Shown here one piece after another: positions 19,302 to 28,610 of a stretch of DNA of 64,000 nucleotides. The stretch spans positions 3,720,001 to 3,784,000 of the forward strand of contig NZ_CP060201.1 in the NCBI RefSeq assembly GCF_013407925.2, written 5' to 3'. Within the stretch, counting starts at the first letter, position 1; every line of letters starts with the position of its first letter. A program made the position numbers and the translations under genes. Below the pieces are notes generated by a model, which did no database searches, was not told the DNA's origin, and was given only the letters and a program-made list of their open reading frames with translations. This DNA is from Pseudomonas protegens (GTDB lineage Bacteria > Pseudomonadota > Gammaproteobacteria > Pseudomonadales > Pseudomonadaceae).

Positions 19302-20504
19302 TTAGATCAGAAAGTATTGCAGCAGGTCATTGAGGAAGAGTTGCCCACGGGCCGTGGCCGCCAGGCGTGACGGTTCGACCTGCAACAAGCCGCTTTGTTC
19401 GGCCTGGCGCCGGCCTTCGGCAAGGCTGCTCAGGTCCAGGCCGGTGCGCTGGGCGAACAGTGCGGCGTCCACACCGTCGGTAAGGCGCAGGGCGTTCATC
19501 AGGAACTCGAACGGCAGTTCTTCGTTGCCCAGGTCTTTCTCGCCGGCCTTGAACGGCTTGGCCGGGTTCAGGTAGTCCTTGGGCAGGCGGGTCTTCCAGG
19601 TGCGCTGGATGCGCCCGTCCGGGTGGCTGAGCTTGCCGTGGGCGCCAGCGCCGATGCCGATGAAGTCGCCAAAGCTCCAGTAGTTCAGGTTATGCCGCGC
19701 CGCGCGCCCGGGCTGGGCGTAGGCCGAGACTTCGTACTGGGCGTAGCCATGCTCGGCCAGCAGCGCCTGGCCGGCTTCCTGGATATCCCACAGGGTGTCG
19801 TCTTCCGGCAGCACTGGCGGCTGGTTCCAGAACACGGTGTTGGGTTCCAGGGTCAGCTGGTACCAGGACAGGTGGGTCGGCTTCATGGCGATGGCCTGGC
19901 GCAGGTCGTCCAGGGCATCGTCCAGGGACTGGTCCGGCAAGCCGTGCATCAGGTCCAGGTTGAAGTTGTCGAACCCGGCCTGGCGCGCCATGCCGGCGGC
20001 GCGGATCGCTTCATCGCCGTTGTGGATGCGCCCGAGGGCCTTGAGCTTCTGTTCCTGGAAGCTCTGGATGCCGATGGACAGGCGGTTGATGCCCAGGGCG
20101 CGGTAGGCGGTGAACTTCTCCTGCTCGAAGGTCCCGGGGTTGGCTTCCAGGGTGATTTCGATATCGCCGGCGAAGGGGATGCGCTGTTCCACGCCCTTGA
20201 GCAGCCGGCCGAGGGCCTGGGCGCTGAACAGGCTCGGGGTGCCACCGCCGAAGAAGATCGAACTCAGCTCGCGGCCATGGACCGCGTGCAGCTCCAGATC
20301 GAGGTCGGCGAGCAGGGCGTCGACGTACTCTTCTTCCGGCAGCGTCGGGCTGGCGGCGTGGGAGTTGAAGTCGCAATAGGGGCATTTGCGTACACACCAC
20401 GGGATGTGGATGTACAGCGCCAGGGGCGGCAACTGGGGCAGCGCCGCCCGAGGCGTTGGCGCGCCGCCGAGAATCAGCGGCGACGCGGATCGGTCTTGGC
20501 TCAT
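19302..20504 (-). CDS. hemW: HemW, radical SAM heme chaperone (HemN-like)
   Basis: 400 residues. The radical SAM cluster motif CVRKCPYC (Cys37, Cys41, Cys44), [24 protein letters not shown] and the HNxxYW box [21 protein letters not shown]. It lacks the N-terminal extension of true coproporphyrinogen dehydrogenase HemN, so HemW (heme insertion) is the better name. The ATG overlaps the rdgB stop by 4 bp. Confidence 0.93.
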   Translation of the reverse strand: MSQDRSASPLILGGAPTPRAALPQLPPLALYIHIPWCVRKCPYCDFNSHAASPTLPEEEYVDALLADLDLELHAVHGRELSSIFFGGGTPSLFSAQALGRLLKGVEQRIPFAGDIEITLEANPGTFEQEKFTAYRALGINRLSIGIQSFQEQKLKALGRIHNGDEAIRAAGMARQAGFDNFNLDLMHGLPDQSLDDALDDLRQAIAMKPTHLSWYQLTLEPNTVFWNQPPVLPEDDTLWDIQEAGQALLAEHGYAQYEVSAYAQPGRAARHNLNYWSFGDFIGIGAGAHGKLSHPDGRIQRTWKTRLPKDYLNPAKPFKAGEKDLGNEELPFEFLMNALRLTDGVDAALFAQRTGLDLSSLAEGRRQAEQSGLLQVEPSRLAATARGQLFLNDLLQYFLI

Positions 20505-21094
20505 TGCAGGCCCAGGCGTTGCCGCAGAATGGCCATGGCGCGGGCGCGGTGGCTGAGCCGGTTTTTCTCCTCGGGGCCCAGCTCGGCGCTGGAGCAGTCA
20601 CGTTCCGGCACCCAGAACAGCGGGTCGTAGCCAAAGCCGTGCTCGCCGCTGGCGGCGGTGAGGATGCGCCCGTGCCACAGGCCTTCGCAGAGGATCGGCA
20701 GCGGATCGTCGGCGTGCCGCACCAGGGCCAGGACGCAGACGAACTGCGCGCCGCGCTGCGCTTCTGGCACGTCCTTCAAGGCGTCGAGCAACTTGGCGTT
20801 GTTCGCCGCGTCGCCCTGGCCGTCGGCATAGCGCGCCGAGTAGATGCCCGGCGCGCCACCGAGGAAGTCCACCGCCAGGCCGGAATCGTCGGCCAGCGCC
20901 GGCAGGCCGGAAATGCGCGCGGCATTACGCGCCTTGAGGATGGCGTTTTCGACGAACGACAGGCCGGTTTCTTCCGGCTCGACGCTGCTGAACTCGCCGA
21001 TCGAGCGCAATTGCACCGAGGCGCCGAGCATGGCCTGGAGTTCTTTGAGTTTGCCGGCGTTGTGGCTGGCCAGTACGAGTTGCGTAAGGTTCAT
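20501..21094 (-). CDS. rdgB: XTP/dITP diphosphatase (non-canonical purine NTPase)
   Basis: 197 residues. [19 protein letters not shown] at the N-terminus, [37 protein letters not shown], and C-terminal [10 protein letters not shown] with SHRARA. Hydrolyses ITP, dITP and XTP to keep them out of nucleic acids. It shares one base with the DUF4426 stop upstream and 4 bp with hemW downstream. Confidence 0.96.
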   Translation of the reverse strand: MNLTQLVLASHNAGKLKELQAMLGASVQLRSIGEFSSVEPEETGLSFVENAILKARNAARISGLPALADDSGLAVDFLGGAPGIYSARYADGQGDAANNAKLLDALKDVPEAQRGAQFVCVLALVRHADDPLPILCEGLWHGRILTAASGEHGFGYDPLFWVPERDCSSAELGPEEKNRLSHRARAMAILRQRLGLQ

Positions 21095-21528
21095 TATTCG
21101 CCCGGGAATAGCTCTTGGTTGAAGCTGAAGCTGTTGGTGTCACCACCGGTTTGCACGGTGATGGTGAAGGTACGGGTTTCCTGCTGTTCCACCGGGAACT
21201 GGGCGATGTAGTAGATCGCGCCCTGTTCGCTGATCTGGCGGAACTTCAGCGGGATGCTCTTGCTGGTCAGGTCCTTGACCGTGCCGCTGACCTGGCCGAC
21301 CAACGGCTTGCCATCCTTGATCAGGGACACGTTGATCACGCCCTGGTTCTTGCTGCGAACCAGCTCCGCGGCCCTGGCGACGTCAGGTTGCAGGTAGGTG
21401 GAGTTGAAGGTGTTGTAGTGCACGGTGATGTCACCGAACACCTCCTTGCGTTCGCTCTTGATCGGGTCCGCGGCCAGGGCGCTGAAGCTCAGGCAGGCAG
21501 CCAATAGAAATGTCACCAGACGTCCCAT
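21094..21528 (-). CDS. DUF4426 periplasmic protein
   Basis: 144 residues with a clear signal peptide ([19 protein letters not shown]). The mature part is beta-rich ([44 protein letters not shown]), matching DUF4426, a family consistently located between metW and rdgB in pseudomonads. No function is assigned. Confidence 0.85.
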   Translation of the reverse strand: MGRLVTFLLAACLSFSALAADPIKSERKEVFGDITVHYNTFNSTYLQPDVARAAELVRSKNQGVINVSLIKDGKPLVGQVSGTVKDLTSKSIPLKFRQISEQGAIYYIAQFPVEQQETRTFTITVQTGGDTNSFSFNQELFPGE

Positions 21529-21554
21529 GATGGTTCTCCTCGATGCAACGTGGT

Positions 21555-22175
21555 TTAAACCGCGACTTTGTGCTCTTGCAGACCGGGACTGCTGACGCGG
21601 TAGATGCCGATCTCTCCCAACAGATTAGGCCATAGCTTACTGGCCCACCCGTGGCGGTGTTGTTGATCGACGGCAAGGCGGTTGATCACCCGGGCTTGGC
21701 GCTCGCGGCACAGCTCTTCGAAATCCTCGAAGGTGCAGAAGTGGATGTTCGGCGTGTTGTACCAGGTGTACGGCAGGAACTCCGAGACCGGCATCCGGCC
21801 CTTGCTGGCCAGGTACCAGCGGCAGCGCCAGTGACCGAAGTTGGGGAAGGTGATGATGCATTGGCGCCCGACCCGAAGCATTTCGTCGAGGATCTTGTCC
21901 GGGTAGTGCACGGCCTGCAGGGCCTGGGTCATGACCACGATATCGAAGCTGTTGCTGGCGAAGTTGCCCAGGCCCTTGTCCAGGTCCTGCTCGATCACGT
22001 TGATGCCCTTGGCCACGCACTCGGCGATGTTGTCCGGGTCGTTTTCCAGGCCGTAGCCGGTGACCTGCTTGTGTTCCTGCAGCCAGCTCAGCAGCTCGCC
22101 GTTGCCGCAGCCCAGGTCGAGGACGCGGCTGCCGGCGGGGATCCATTCCTGGATGATTTCCAGATCGGCTCTCAT
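21555..22175 (-). CDS. metW: Methionine biosynthesis protein MetW
   Basis: 206 residues, methyltransferase-like fold with a SAM motif VLDLGCGNGELLSWLQ, TQALQAVHYPDKILDEMLRVG and FPNFGHWRCRWYLASKGRMPVSEFLPYTWYNTPNIH. MetW works with MetX in homoserine acylation; it is required in several proteobacteria but its catalytic role is uncertain. 7 bp downstream of metX. Confidence 0.94.
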   Translation of the reverse strand: MRADLEIIQEWIPAGSRVLDLGCGNGELLSWLQEHKQVTGYGLENDPDNIAECVAKGINVIEQDLDKGLGNFASNSFDIVVMTQALQAVHYPDKILDEMLRVGRQCIITFPNFGHWRCRWYLASKGRMPVSEFLPYTWYNTPNIHFCTFEDFEELCRERQARVINRLAVDQQHRHGWASKLWPNLLGEIGIYRVSSPGLQEHKVAV

Positions 22176-22182
22176 CGTGTCC

Positions 22183-23322
22183 TCACAGCGTTATGCGGTT
22201 CATGTAGTGACTAAAGGCCTGCAGGTAGCGCGGGATCGGGATCAGGAAGGCGTCGTGCCCCTGAGGCGCGTCGATCTCCAGGTAGCAGACGTCCTTGCGC
22301 GCGGCCATCAGCGCGTCCACCAGCTCCCGGGAACGGGCCGGGGAGAAGCGCCAGTCGGTGGTGAAGGACATCACGCAGAACTTGGCGCTGGCGTTGGCGA
22401 AGGTCTTGGCCAGGTCGTCGTCGAAGTTCGCCGCCGGGTCGAAATAGTCCAGGGCCTTGGTCATCAGCAGGTAGGTGTTGGCGTCGAACCGCCCGGAGAA
22501 CTCCTCGCCCTGGTAGCGCAGGTAGCTTTCCACCTGGAACTCGACGCTGTGGAAGTCGTAGTTGAGCTTCTCGCTCTTGAGGCCACGGCCGAATTTCTCG
22601 CCCATGGAGTCATCGGACAGGTAGGTAATGTGCCCCACCATGCGCGCCAGCATCAGCCCGCGCTTGGGGATCACGCCCTGTTCCTGGAACGAGCCGCCGT
22701 GGAATTCCGGGTCGGTGAGGATCGCCTGGCGCGCCACTTCGTTGAAGGCGATGTTCTGCGCCGAGAGCTTGGGCGCCGAGGCGATGGCCAGGCAGTGCCG
22801 GACCCGGTCCGGGTAGGTGATGGTCCATTGCAGGGCCTGCATGCCGCCCAGGCTGCCGCCGATCACCGCCGCCCACTGGCCGATGCCCAGGCGGTCCGCC
22901 AGGCGCGCCTGGCTGTGCACCCAGTCTTCCACGGTGAGCACCGGGAAGTCGGCGCCGAACGGCTTGCCGGTGTCCGGATTGAGGCTGCTGGGGCCGGTGG
23001 AGCCGTTGCAGCCGCCGAGGTTGTTGAGGCTGACCACGAAGAACTTGTTGGTATCGATGGGCTTGCCGGGACCGATGCAGCTGTCCCACCAACCGGGCTT
23101 GCGGTCATCAACGCTGTGGTAACCGGCGGCGTGATGATGGCCAGACAGGGCGTGGCAGATCAGCACCGCGTTGCTGGCGCTGGCATTGAGCTGACCATAG
23201 GTTTCATAGATCAGGTCGTAGGCGGGCAGCGAGCGTCCGCAGGCCAGGGCCAGGGGTTCGCCGAAGTGGGCCAGTTGCGGTGTGACCAGACCAACAGAAT
23301 CGGGGGGGAAGGCAGTTGGCAT
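22183..23322 (-). CDS. metX: Homoserine O-acyltransferase MetX
   Basis: 379 residues, alpha/beta hydrolase fold. Nucleophile Ser157 in [12 protein letters not shown], Asp323 in FTTDWRFSP, His356 in [20 protein letters not shown] forms the oxyanion region. It acylates homoserine in the methionine pathway. Pseudomonas MetX proteins are reported to prefer succinyl-CoA over acetyl-CoA, so the acyl donor should be tested rather than assumed from the name. Operonic with metW. Confidence 0.94.
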   Translation of the reverse strand: MPTAFPPDSVGLVTPQLAHFGEPLALACGRSLPAYDLIYETYGQLNASASNAVLICHALSGHHHAAGYHSVDDRKPGWWDSCIGPGKPIDTNKFFVVSLNNLGGCNGSTGPSSLNPDTGKPFGADFPVLTVEDWVHSQARLADRLGIGQWAAVIGGSLGGMQALQWTITYPDRVRHCLAIASAPKLSAQNIAFNEVARQAILTDPEFHGGSFQEQGVIPKRGLMLARMVGHITYLSDDSMGEKFGRGLKSEKLNYDFHSVEFQVESYLRYQGEEFSGRFDANTYLLMTKALDYFDPAANFDDDLAKTFANASAKFCVMSFTTDWRFSPARSRELVDALMAARKDVCYLEIDAPQGHDAFLIPIPRYLQAFSHYMNRITL

Positions 23323-23418
23323 CGATCCTGCTCTCGTTCAAATGAGGCGTAAGTCTAAAGACCACTGCCCCCAGCGGCAAGCAAAGCCCGGGGCTGTGTT
23401 TCGTCGGGGAAAATGGCG

Positions 23419-23489
23419 GGGGAGCTTCGCTGGCAAGCCAGCTCCTACAGCTGACATGGGGCGCAGGCGCCGGCTTGTCGGCGAATCAG
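23419..23489. repeat. Inverted REP pair between metX and DUF167 gene
   Basis: CTTCGCTGGCAAGCCAGCTC with CTACAG (about 23425-23450) and the opposite copy GCAGGCGCCGGCTTGTCGGC with GAATC (23462-23487) form an inverted pair. The second element overlaps the stop of the DUF167 gene (23486-23488). Confidence 0.8.
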
Positions 23490-23779
23490 ACGGGACGCGC
23501 CAGCCCCGGCAGATCCGGCAGCTTCTTCGGCGCTTGCAGGCGCACGCGCTTCTGCCGGTTCAACTCGCCGCTGATCAGGCTGACGTGGCTCTTGGGGATG
23601 CCGAAGGCCTTGGCCAGGAACGCCATCAGGTGCGCATTGGCCTTGCCCTCCACGGGCGGCGCGGTGAGGCGGATTTTCAAGCGCTCCCCATGCAGGCCAG
23701 CGAACTCATCGCTGCTGGCCTTGGGTTGCAGGTGACAATCGAGAATCAGATCGTCACCGTCCCAGCGGAAAAAACTCAT
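23486..23779 (-). CDS. DUF167 (YggU-type) protein
   Basis: 97 residues: MSFFRWDGDDLILDCHLQPK, LKIRLTAPPVEGKANAHLMAFLAKAFGIPKSHVSLISGELNRQKRVRL. This KI.. APPVdGKAN..L...LA pattern defines DUF167/YggU. It is translated from an ATG overlapping the yggT stop (ATGA at 23778-23781 in reverse). Conserved partner of yggT; function unknown. Confidence 0.92.
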   Translation of the reverse strand: MSFFRWDGDDLILDCHLQPKASSDEFAGLHGERLKIRLTAPPVEGKANAHLMAFLAKAFGIPKSHVSLISGELNRQKRVRLQAPKKLPDLPGLARPV

Positions 23780-24366
23780 CAGATCAGCCCGAACAGCTCG
23801 CGGGGCATGAAGGTGTAGAACGCCAGGCGGGGAATCAGCCACTGCTGCAGCAGCTGAATCACGATAAAGGCCAGGATCGGCGAAATATCCAGGCCGCCCA
23901 GGTTCGGCACGATGCGACGGAACGGCGCCAGGAACGGCTCGCTGATCTGGTAGGCCAGCTCGGCGCCCGGACTCTGGCTGCCGGGCGCGACCCAGGACAG
24001 GATCACGCTGATGATCATGGCGAAGAACCACACCTTGAGCAGCAGGGCGAAGATGCCGATCGGCGCCCAGAGCAGCAGCCCGAGGACGTTGAAGGGGATG
24101 TAGCTGAGGGTGAGGATGATGGCGAACAGCAGCATCTGCACGATCAGCGCCAGGACCAGCGACGACAGGTCCAGGCCGAACACGCTGGGAATGACCCGGC
24201 GCATGGGTTTGAGCAGCGGCTGGGTGGCGCGCACGATGAACTGGCAGATCGGGTTGTAGAAGTTCGCCCGTACCACTTGCAGGATGAAGCGCAGCAGGAC
24301 CACCAGCAGGTACAGACTGCCCAGGGTCTGAATCACGAAAATGGCAGCGTCGTTGAGTCCGAACAT
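23779..24366 (-). CDS. yggT: YggT family integral membrane protein
   Basis: 195 residues with two YggT repeats, each a pair of TM helices followed by a conserved P.RR.IP segment (LLKPMRRVIPSVFGLDLSSLV; FLAPFRRIVPNLGGLDISPIL). Associated with osmotic tolerance or membrane organisation in other bacteria. Between proC and DUF167, the standard order. Confidence 0.92.
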   Translation of the reverse strand: MFGLNDAAIFVIQTLGSLYLLVVLLRFILQVVRANFYNPICQFIVRATQPLLKPMRRVIPSVFGLDLSSLVLALIVQMLLFAIILTLSYIPFNVLGLLLWAPIGIFALLLKVWFFAMIISVILSWVAPGSQSPGAELAYQISEPFLAPFRRIVPNLGGLDISPILAFIVIQLLQQWLIPRLAFYTFMPRELFGLI

Positions 24367-24390
24367 TATGGGTTCCTTTGTGGGGGCGAA

Positions 24391-25209
24391 TTAACGACCG
24401 AGTTGTTCGGCCATCTCGGCCGAACGGTGCGCGGCGGCAGCTAGGGCTTGCTCCACCAGGGCTTCGAAGCCGTTGGCCTGGAAGGATTTGATGGCCGCTT
24501 CCGTGGTCCCGGCCGGCGAGGTCACGCGGCGGCGCAGTTCGGCGGCGTCGACGTCGCTGGAAACGGCCATGTGGGCAGCGCCCAGGGCGGTTTGCAGGGT
24601 CAGTTGGGCGGCGGTTTCCCGTGGCAGGCCGAGTTTCTCGCCGGCGGCGGTCATGGCTTCGATCAGCAGGAAGAAATAGGCCGGGCCGCTGCCGGAGACG
24701 GCGGTCACCGCGTCCAGTTGCTGCTCTTGATCCAGCCACAGGGCGATGCCCACGGCGGACAGCAGCTCCTCGGCCTGATGGCGCTGTTCAGGGCTGACCC
24801 GGGCGTTGGCATACAGGCCGCTGACGCCCTGGCGCAGCAGCGCCGGGGTGTTGGGCATGCAGCGCACTATGGGTTGTTCGCCGAGCCAGTGGCTCATGCT
24901 GGCGCAGGTGATGCCGGCGGCGATGGACACCACCAGCTGCTGCGGCTGCAGGTTTGGACGCAGGGCCTCGCACACGGCTTTCATGGCCTGGGGCTTGACC
25001 GCCAGAACGATCACGTCGACGCCGGCGATGGCCTCGGCGTTGTCGGCAAACACCTGGATGCCGTGCTCGGCCGCCACCTTGGCCCGGGTTTCGGCTCCGG
25101 GGTCGCTGGCGCGGATCTGCGCCGCCTCCAGGCCTTTGGCGCGCAGGCCGCCGATGAGGCTGGCCGCCATGTTGCCGGCACCGATAAAAGCGATACGAGT
25201 CGTGTTCAT
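24391..25209 (-). CDS. proC: Pyrroline-5-carboxylate reductase
   Basis: 272 residues. N-terminal Rossmann motif IAFIGAGNMAASLIGGL, VILAVKPQAM, and the C-terminal ProC signature LRRRVTSPAGTTEAAIKSFQ. Last step of proline synthesis, reducing P5C with NAD(P)H. 34 bp downstream of yggS. Confidence 0.96.
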   Translation of the reverse strand: MNTTRIAFIGAGNMAASLIGGLRAKGLEAAQIRASDPGAETRAKVAAEHGIQVFADNAEAIAGVDVIVLAVKPQAMKAVCEALRPNLQPQQLVVSIAAGITCASMSHWLGEQPIVRCMPNTPALLRQGVSGLYANARVSPEQRHQAEELLSAVGIALWLDQEQQLDAVTAVSGSGPAYFFLLIEAMTAAGEKLGLPRETAAQLTLQTALGAAHMAVSSDVDAAELRRRVTSPAGTTEAAIKSFQANGFEALVEQALAAAAHRSAEMAEQLGR

Positions 25210-25243
25210 GACAGGTCCTTATGAGAGGTCAGGGTCAGTCGCA

Positions 25244-25942
25244 TCAGGACTGACTGTAGTCGCGGGCGCCAAACAGCGCGGTGCCGATCCGCACCCAGGT
25301 GGCGCCTTGGGCAATGGCCGCTTCGAGGTCGTGGCTCATGCCCATGGAAAGGGTGTCCAGGGGCAGCTTGAGGCTGTCCCGCAGTTGATTGTTCAAGGCC
25401 TGCACCGCGGCGAAGGCAGCCTCCTGGGCGGCCCGATCCTCGGTGGGCTCGGGTATCGCCATCAGCCCGCGCAGTTGCAGGCGCGGCAATGAGCTGATGG
25501 CGCTGGCCAGGGCCGGCAGGTCGGCCGGGGTGCAGCCGGATTTGCTGGCTTCGCCGCTGACGTTCACCTGGATGCAGATGTTCAGCGGCGGCAGCTCGGC
25601 CGGGCGTTGCTCGGACAGGCGTTGGGCGATTTTCAGGCGATCCACGGAATGCACCCAGGCAAAGTGCTCGGCGATGGCACGGGTCTTGTTCGACTGAATG
25701 GGGCCGATGAAGTGCCAACTCAAGGGCAGGTCGGCCAGTTCCTGTTGCTTGCCCAGGGCTTCTTGCAGGTAGTTCTCGCCGAAGTCCCGCAGGCCGGCGG
25801 CGTAGGCTTCGCGCAGGGCGGCGGCGGGCTTGGTCTTGCTCACGGCCAGCAACTGGACGCTGGCCGGGTCACGCTGTACGGCCTGGCAGGCGCTGCGGAT
25901 GCGCTCGGCGAGCTGGGCGATGTTGTCTGCTATCGTGGACAT
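25244..25942 (-). CDS. yggS: YggS/PLPBP family PLP homeostasis protein
   Basis: 232 residues, starting MSTIADNIAQLAERIRSAC at ATG 25942; an open frame continues 130 codons upstream without homology. PLP-lysine in LLAVSKTKP, then GENYLQEALGK, WHFIGPIQSNKTR, LMAIPEPTED and SMGMSHDLEAAIAQGATWVRIGTALFG. Binds PLP and maintains vitamin B6 and amino-acid homeostasis. Divergent from pilT; first gene of the leftward run to DUF3392. Confidence 0.94.
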   Translation of the reverse strand: MSTIADNIAQLAERIRSACQAVQRDPASVQLLAVSKTKPAAALREAYAAGLRDFGENYLQEALGKQQELADLPLSWHFIGPIQSNKTRAIAEHFAWVHSVDRLKIAQRLSEQRPAELPPLNICIQVNVSGEASKSGCTPADLPALASAISSLPRLQLRGLMAIPEPTEDRAAQEAAFAAVQALNNQLRDSLKLPLDTLSMGMSHDLEAAIAQGATWVRIGTALFGARDYSQS

Positions 25943-26135
25943 TCGATTTCTTCTCAAAAGTACCGGCGGCCTCGGCCTGCCGGCTGCCGCGTGAATCCAC
26001 CAGACCCTCACCCTCCACTGGCCAGAGCATTGCTCGATGGCCGTGGCGGACCTTGCCCTTGCATCGGGCAATGGCCGGCGCCCAGGGGCGGGCGGGTCTG
26101 AAGCTCGCGGCATTCTACTGGAATTGGGGGCCACT

Positions 26136-27170
26136 ATGGACATCACCGAACTCTTGCTCTTGAGCGTCGCCCGAGGGGCTTGCGACCTGCATCTGTCCGC
26201 CGGACTGGCGCCGCTGTTGCGGATCGACGGCGATATCGGGGCGCTGGAAGGGCCTGCCCTGGACCAACAGCAGACGCTGGCCTTGATCCACGGCCTGATG
26301 AGCGAACCCCAGCGCCAAGCTTTCGCCGCCACCCGGGACCTGGACTTCGCCTACGAGCTGCCGGGCGTGGCGCGCTTTCGGGTCAATGCCTTCCAGCATG
26401 CCCGGGGTGCCGGCGCGGTGCTGCGCCTGATTCCTGCGCGGGTACAGAGCCTGGAAGCGTTGGGGCTGGGGGAGGTGTTTCGGCAGATTGCCGAGACGCC
26501 CCGGGGGCTGGTGCTGGTGACCGGGCCCACCGGCAGCGGCAAGTCCACCACTCTGGCGGCGATGATCGATCACCTGAACCGGCATCGGCGCCAGCACATC
26601 CTCACCATCGAAGACCCCATCGAATTCGTGCATCCGCAGCACAGCTGCCTGGTGCACCAGCGTGAAGTGCAGCGCGACACCCAGAGCTTCGCCAGCGCCT
26701 TGCGCGCGGCGCTGCGGGAAGATCCGGACGTGATCCTGCTGGGCGAGTTGCGCGACCTGGAGAGCATCCGCCTGGCCCTGACCGCAGCCGAAACCGGGCA
26801 CTTGGTGTTCGCCACCCTGCACACTGCATCCGCGGCCAAGACCATCGACCGGCTGGTGGACGTGTTCCCGGGGGAAGAAAAGGCCCTGGTGCGCTCGATG
26901 CTGGCCGAGTCGCTGCAGGCGGTAATTGCCCAGGTGTTGCTGAAGAAGGTCGGTGGTGGCCGAGTGGCCGCGCACGAAATCATGCGGGGCAGCCCGGCGA
27001 TTCGTAACCTGATTCGCGAGGACAAGGTGGCGCAGATGTATTCGGCGATCCAGACCGGCGGCGCCCAGGGCATGCGCACCCTGGACATGAGCCTCAAGGC
27101 CTTGCTCGGGCAAGGGCTGATCAGCCGTGAGCAGGCGCGGGAGCAGGCAAGGATGCCGGAGAGCTTTTGA
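26136..27170 (+). CDS. pilT: Type IV pilus retraction ATPase PilT
   Basis: 344 residues from ATG 26136. Walker A GPTGSGKST (130-138), Asp box LTIEDPIEFVH, Walker B DVILLGELRD, His box HLVFATLHTASA and the PilT-specific SPAIRNLIRE retraction motif. Hexameric motor that depolymerises type IV pili. The usual pilT partner pilU is not downstream; instead a REP pair and an NlpC/P60 gene follow. Compared with P. aeruginosa PilT, the CDLHLS and helical N-terminal domain are present, so the protein looks functional. Confidence 0.94.
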   Translation: MDITELLLLSVARGACDLHLSAGLAPLLRIDGDIGALEGPALDQQQTLALIHGLMSEPQRQAFAATRDLDFAYELPGVARFRVNAFQHARGAGAVLRLIPARVQSLEALGLGEVFRQIAETPRGLVLVTGPTGSGKSTTLAAMIDHLNRHRRQHILTIEDPIEFVHPQHSCLVHQREVQRDTQSFASALRAALREDPDVILLGELRDLESIRLALTAAETGHLVFATLHTASAAKTIDRLVDVFPGEEKALVRSMLAESLQAVIAQVLLKKVGGGRVAAHEIMRGSPAIRNLIREDKVAQMYSAIQTGGAQGMRTLDMSLKALLGQGLISREQAREQARMPESF

Positions 27171-27184
27171 CCGGGCTGGAAATG

Positions 27185-27241
27185 CATTCGCCGGCAAACC
27201 GGCTCCTACAGGTGGGCGTAGGAGCCGGCTTGCCGGCGAAT
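27185..27241. repeat. Inverted REP pair downstream of pilT
   Basis: ATTCGCCGGCAAACCGGCTC with CTACA (27186-27210) faces GTAGGAGCCGGCTTGCCGGC with GAA (27218-27240), separated by 7 bp. Together they can fold into a long cruciform and probably end both the pilT and convergent NlpC/P60 transcripts. Confidence 0.88.
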
Positions 27242-27256
27242 GGGCGAATCAGCAGA

Positions 27257-27880
27257 TTAGCGCTGCACGACCCGCAGAGGCGCGTGTTCCTTGGGCAGGA
27301 CCCGCTTGGCAACCACATAGTGGCTCTGCCAGTAGGGCTTCTTCAGGGTGTCGATGGTCACCGCCTTGCCGCGCCGCGGGGCGTGGATGAAGCGGTCTTC
27401 GCCCAGGTAGATGGCGACGTGGTTGACCTTGCGGCTCTTGATGTTGAAGAACAGCAGGTCGCCCGGCTTCAGGTCCTTGCGTTCGACCTTCTGCCCGTGG
27501 CCGCTGGCCATGGCGTTGGAGGTGCGCGGCAGATCCACGGCGGCAACGTCGTTGAAGGCGTAACGCACCAGGCCGCTGCAATCGAAGCCTTTACTTGGGC
27601 TGCTGCCGCCCCAACGATAAGGCGTACCGAGGACGTTGACCGCGCGGCTGAGGACAGTAGTGCTCGGCCGGCCGGCGTTGTTGGCCACCAGCTTGCTATC
27701 GGTCTTGCTCAGGCGGGTGGGGTGCTTGATGTTGCTCTTGTTCTTGGCGGTGACCGTCGAAACATGAGGTTTCGGGGTGTAGCCATTGACGTTGGGAAGT
27801 CGTTGCTCACGGTTGGTGGCGTGGGCGGCCAGTGGCATTAATAGGCAAATGGTTAGCCATGTCTTGAAAAATGGTCGCAT
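27257..27880 (-). CDS. NlpC/P60 (C40) peptidoglycan endopeptidase
   Basis: 207 residues with a signal peptide (WLTICLLMPLAAHA). The C-terminal papain-like C40 domain has GTPYRWGGSSPSKGFDCSGLVRYAF with catalytic Cys101, RKVNHVAIYLG with His154 and RFIHAP with His166. Expected to cut stem-peptide D-Glu-mDAP type bonds in the periplasm. No lipobox, so probably soluble or secreted. Separated from the TM2 gene by 251 bp of divergent intergenic sequence. Confidence 0.9.
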   Translation of the reverse strand: MRPFFKTWLTICLLMPLAAHATNREQRLPNVNGYTPKPHVSTVTAKNKSNIKHPTRLSKTDSKLVANNAGRPSTTVLSRAVNVLGTPYRWGGSSPSKGFDCSGLVRYAFNDVAAVDLPRTSNAMASGHGQKVERKDLKPGDLLFFNIKSRKVNHVAIYLGEDRFIHAPRRGKAVTIDTLKKPYWQSHYVVAKRVLPKEHAPLRVVQR

Positions 27881-28131
27881 TAGGCAAGGCTCTTATTTGG
27901 TTTGCGCGCAACTTTATAACAGCTTTCAGGTCACTTCCGTGGCCGTTTGTCGATTCAACCTTGGGGTCAACTTCGGCAAAGAGGTGGCAACTTGACGCAG
28001 AAAACTGTCAGAAGTCAGGCGGTACAAGGCTTTGACGGGAGAGAAGGTAACATTGCCCACATGTCGAACGCCTGTAAAAAAGTCACAAAGGTTTTAAGAA
28101 TATTTATCTATCACCTGCAAAGAGGCTCTTA

Positions 28132-28551
28132 ATGAACACCTATCGTCAGGATGCATCCGCCCATGACACTCACAGCAAGGTGATCGGTTACCTGTTGTGG
28201 ATTTTCGGCTTTACCGGTGCCCACCGCTTCTATTACGGCAAGCCGGTGACCGGGACCATTTGGTTCTTCACCTTCGGTCTGTTGGGCATTGGCTGGCTGA
28301 TCGACCTGTTTCTGATCCCGTCCATGGATCGGGAAGCGGACTTGCGTTTCACCTCGGGCCCGCTGGAGTACAGCGTCGCCTGGATTTTGCTGACCTTCCT
28401 CGGGGTATTTGGCGTGCACCGCATGTACCAGGGCAAATGGCTGAGCGGGGTGATCTACCTGTTCACCGGCGGCCTGTTCTTCCTCGGGGTGCTGTATGAC
28501 TTCTGGACCCTGAACGATCAGGTGTCGCTGGAAAACGCCAAGCGCCGCTAA
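28132..28551 (+). CDS. TM2-domain membrane protein (two TM2 hairpins)
   Basis: 139 residues. Two copies of the TM2 pattern: GYLLWIFGFTGAHRFYYGKPVTGTIWFFTFGLLGIGWLIDLF and ILLTFLGVFGVHRMYQGKWLSGVIYLFTGGLFFLGVLYDFW. Each gives two TM helices joined by the G.HR.Y.G turn. TM2 proteins have no settled bacterial function. Own ribosome site (AGAGG) before ATG 28132. Confidence 0.85.
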   Translation: MNTYRQDASAHDTHSKVIGYLLWIFGFTGAHRFYYGKPVTGTIWFFTFGLLGIGWLIDLFLIPSMDREADLRFTSGPLEYSVAWILLTFLGVFGVHRMYQGKWLSGVIYLFTGGLFFLGVLYDFWTLNDQVSLENAKRR

Positions 28552-28568
28552 CCAATCGAGCCGGCCCC

Positions 28569-28595
28569 ACGTAGGAGCCGGCTCGCCGGCGAAAA
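28569..28595. repeat. REP element
   Basis: GTAGGAGCCGGCTCGCCGGC followed by GAAAA between the TM2 gene and the convergent pyrC' gene; CTCG replaces the usual CTTG in the loop. Confidence 0.82.
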
Positions 28596-28610
28596 CAAGC
28601 GCCGCTGTTT

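Noticed and set aside
23780..24739. Possible N-terminal extension of the DUF167 protein through the yggT region
   Set aside because: The extension is low-complexity and antisense-like in composition; DUF167 begins at MSFFRWDGDD with an ATGA overlap to yggT.
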